Shown: one piece after another, positions 50,844 through 52,925 of the stretch
Layout of the letters: each line of letters opens with the position of its first letter
Position numbering within the stretch: position 1 is the first letter of the stretch
Assembly (NCBI GenBank): GCA_946629065.1
Contig: CAMOXK010000006.1
Location: 1 to 52,925 of the forward strand
Reading direction: 5' to 3'
DNA: 52,925 nucleotides
From: an uncultured Clostridia bacterium
GTDB lineage: Bacteria > Bacillota > Clostridia > Oscillospirales > Oscillospiraceae
Notes under the pieces: model-generated
The model's database searches: none
Seen by the model: only the letters and a program-made list of their open reading frames with translations
Told to the model about the DNA's origin: nothing
Made by a program: the position numbers and the translations under genes

Positions 50844-51554
50844 ATGTACAGGATTGCTGTTGTGGACGATCAGCCGGAGGAGCGGAGCAGGCTGGAGGAT
50901 TACCTCCGCCGCTTTGCCGGCGAGCGAAAGCTCACGATCACGGTGGATCCCTTTGAGGGCGGCGAGAGTTTTCTTGCGGCCTTCGATCACAATTATGATA
51001 TCGTGCTGCTGGACATCGAAATGCAGGGCATCGACGGGATGGAGACTGCCAGGCGCCTGCGGGAAAAGGACGAGAAGGTCTGCCTGCTGTTTGTGACCTA
51101 TCTGGCCAATTTCGCGGTGCAGGGCTACAGCGTCCACGCACTGGATTTCCTGGTGAAGCCCGTGAGCTTTGAAAACTTCGGCATGAAGATGGAGCGTGCC
51201 CTCATCGCGGCGGACCGGGCCAGAAAAAAGGAGATCTTCCTCCCCACCGCGGAGGGCAACCGGCGCCTTCGCATCGACGAGCTCTACTACGTCGAGGTGA
51301 TGAACCATACCCTGCTCTACCACACGAAGGACGGGGTGCTCTCCGTGCGGGGCTCCATCCGCGAGTGCGAGGAGCGGCTGGCCCCCTATGATTTCGCCCG
51401 CTGCAACAAGAGCTTTCTTGTGAACATGAACGAGGTGACGGAGATCCGGCGCAGTGAGATCCGCGTGGGCGGGGATCTGCTGCCCATCGGCAGCTCCCGG
51501 CGGCAGGATTTCCTCCGGCAGCTGGCGGAGTTTATGGGGGAGATCGTGCTATGA
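50844..51554 (+). CDS. LytTR-family response regulator (second system)
   Basis: The product (236 residues) has a receiver domain (pocket VDDQPEER, phospho-acceptor Asp57 in VLLDIEMQ) and a LytTR DNA-binding domain (about 135-236, LYYVEVMNHTLLYHT, NKSFLVNMNEV). It is similar in plan to the regulator at 37727. The start is uncertain: the ATG at 50844 gives the standard receiver N terminus with GGATGGG upstream, while an ATG at 50832 lacks any ribosome site. The kinase gene overlaps by 4 bp. A long structured leader with a terminator precedes it, so expression may be attenuated. Confidence 0.9.
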   Translation: MYRIAVVDDQPEERSRLEDYLRRFAGERKLTITVDPFEGGESFLAAFDHNYDIVLLDIEMQGIDGMETARRLREKDEKVCLLFVTYLANFAVQGYSVHALDFLVKPVSFENFGMKMERALIAADRARKKEIFLPTAEGNRRLRIDELYYVEVMNHTLLYHTKDGVLSVRGSIRECEERLAPYDFARCNKSFLVNMNEVTEIRRSEIRVGGDLLPIGSSRRQDFLRQLAEFMGEIVL

Positions 51555-52864
51555 GCGGTATGGAAGAACGGTTCCTGCGGATCTGCTGCTCTTTCCCCTT
51601 CCAGCTGCTGCTGGCCGTGCACCTCTTTGCCGCCCCCACCTTCAAGCGGCGCAGCCGGTTCTGGCTGCGGGCAGTGGTCACGGCGCTGCCGCTGCTCCTG
51701 GGGATCGACTCCATCATCAGGGCCTTTTCGGTGGGCTTTTCCTTCGGTTTCAATGTTTTCAGCTATGGGCTGCTGCTGGTCCCGGTGCTCTGGTACTACG
51801 GGATGCTGCTCTTCTGCTACCACTGCACCCTGCGGGAGGCGCTCTACGCCGAGTCCTGCGCCCTGGCGCTGCAAAACGGCGTGTTCAATCTCTACTGGCT
51901 CATCATGGTCACGGCGGAGTTCGGGGAAAACAGCTGGAGCGCGTTCTGGGTCTACATGGGGCTGATCGTTCTCGTCTACGGCACCTGCCTGCTGTTGTTC
52001 TGGAAGTGGATGATCGACCGGGAGGGACACACCTTGCCGCGGCACCGGGTGATCCAGAACGCGGTGATCATCCTGGTCTTCGTGGTGCTGCTGAACCGGC
52101 GGGCCTCCGGCTCGCCCTATGAGGACTATGTGTACATGGCCTATTTCTTCACGGACGTGCTGGCCATCGCCATGCAGCTGGGCCTGCTGCACGAGACCGA
52201 TCTGAGCCTGAAAAACGAGATCATCGAGCATCTGCTGCTCTCCGAGCAGAAAAAGCAGCAGATGACCGCGGAGAATATCGAGCTCATCAACCGCAAGTGC
52301 CACGATCTGAAGCACCAGATCCACGCCCTGCGGCACATCAGCTCCAAGGACGAGCGCAACGCCTACATCAAGCAGGTGGAGAAGGCGGTGCTCTTCTACG
52401 AGAGCGCGGTGAAAACCGGCAACGAGACCCTGGACCTGATCCTGATGGAAAAGCAGCTCTACTGCAAGGAGCACGGCATCACCCTCACCAGCATCTGCGA
52501 CGGGTCGAAGCTCAGCTTCCTCAGCGCCATGGACCTCTACGCCCTCTTCGGCAACGCCCTGGAAAACGCCATCGAGAGCGTGAGCTCCGAGGCGCCGGAA
52601 AACCGCATCATCAGCTTCCGCTCGGCGGCGCGAGGGGGCTTCCTCTCCATCCACTTCGAAAACTACCTGGGACACGAGCTGAACATGCGGGACGGCCTGC
52701 CCCTCACCACCAAGGACGACGAGAGCTACCACGGATTCGGCATGCTGAGCATCCGGCACGTGGTGGAAAAATATGGCGGGACCATGAGCATCCGCACCGA
52801 TCAGCAGCGCTTTCGCATGAATATCCTGCTGCCGGTTCCGGAAGGGACGGAAAAAGAAGGATAA
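51551..52864 (+). CDS. GHKL-type sensor histidine kinase (second system)
   Basis: The product (437 residues) has about six transmembrane helices in the first 210 residues, a coiled-coil linker (EQKKQQMTAENIELI), phosphorylated His251 in NRKCHDLKHQIHAL and a GHKL ATPase domain (FGNALENAIESV, HGFGMLSIRHVVEKYGG). It is AgrC-like. Its ATG overlaps the regulator stop codon (ATGA). No peptide-processing or precursor gene is visible before the window ends. The signal is unknown. Confidence 0.92.
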   Translation: MSGMEERFLRICCSFPFQLLLAVHLFAAPTFKRRSRFWLRAVVTALPLLLGIDSIIRAFSVGFSFGFNVFSYGLLLVPVLWYYGMLLFCYHCTLREALYAESCALALQNGVFNLYWLIMVTAEFGENSWSAFWVYMGLIVLVYGTCLLLFWKWMIDREGHTLPRHRVIQNAVIILVFVVLLNRRASGSPYEDYVYMAYFFTDVLAIAMQLGLLHETDLSLKNEIIEHLLLSEQKKQQMTAENIELINRKCHDLKHQIHALRHISSKDERNAYIKQVEKAVLFYESAVKTGNETLDLILMEKQLYCKEHGITLTSICDGSKLSFLSAMDLYALFGNALENAIESVSSEAPENRIISFRSAARGGFLSIHFENYLGHELNMRDGLPLTTKDDESYHGFGMLSIRHVVEKYGGTMSIRTDQQRFRMNILLPVPEGTEKEG

Positions 52865-52869
52865 CAAAG

Positions 52870-52925
52870 TGGCTCTACGTCAATAGTTGGGGTAGAGTAA
52901 AAGAAGGAACCTAATACGAAGGAGC
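52870..52925. mobile_element. Possible left end of an ISL3-type insertion sequence (cut by window)
   Basis: Two bases or so after the kinase gene, GGCTCTACGTCAATAGTTGG begins. It resembles, from memory, the terminal repeats of ISL3-family elements. A purine-rich GAAGGA...GAAGGAG stretch follows at the edge, as before a transposase start. No transposase codons are in the window. Confidence 0.4.

Overview
The window is high-GC (roughly 60% by eye), low-repeat-protein chromosomal DNA of a gut Firmicute, most likely an Oscillospiraceae/Ruminococcaceae-type clostridium. The reasons are the mix of SpoVT, type III glutamine synthetase, QueH/QueT behind a preQ1-III-like leader, LytTR/GHKL two-component systems, cell-anchored GH3/GH2/GH43 enzymes, consensus SigA promoters, AGGAGG ribosome sites, and intergenic repeats typical of gut clostridia. 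No rRNA, tRNA or CRISPR array is seen.

Layout. 1-8.5 kb: a small metal-binding (HMA) protein behind a palindromic operator, the MgtE magnesium channel, an AEC-type transporter, an overlapping DUF1643/nitrilase/NUDIX trio, dCMP deaminase, queH, queT with a preQ1-like riboswitch, and galU. galU ends in a terminator that has been split and duplicated by a 163-bp element. 8.7-16 kb: an ECF sigma/anti-sigma pair divergent from a lipoprotein that joins a propeller-like and a solute-binding-like half, then a PAP2 phosphatase and an acyltransferase divergent around a palindromic repeat. 16-25 kb: the glmS-glnN operon, a divergent LysR regulator, pyrG with an attenuator-like leader, and guaA, so this is largely glutamine-linked metabolism. 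25-33 kb: a Bax-inhibitor-1-like protein, an alpha/beta hydrolase, an unrecognised propeller-like protein, DegV, an MBOAT/DHHW polymer-acetylation pair and spoVT. 33-36.4 kb: two overlapping unknown genes, a 0.75-kb repeat-filled gap and an AT-richer membrane protein.

36.4-49 kb is the most interesting part. A LytTR/GHKL two-component system is divergent from a membrane-anchored, domain-permuted GH3 enzyme, followed by a small membrane protein, an esterase, a GH43-GH78-like operon and a divergent GH2 enzyme. The same 11-bp motif, repeated with exactly 21-bp spacing, lies upstream of both the GH3 gene and the divergent GH2/GH78 genes. This suggests that one LytTR regulator controls the whole glycan-degrading cluster. 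49-52.9 kb: a repeat cluster, a membrane protein, a MITE-like element at a strong promoter, a highly folded 190-nt leader ending in a terminator, a second LytTR/GHKL system, and what may be the start of an insertion sequence.

Gene starts were set from ribosome-binding sites. All function calls rest on motifs read by eye and on family knowledge; no database search was possible.
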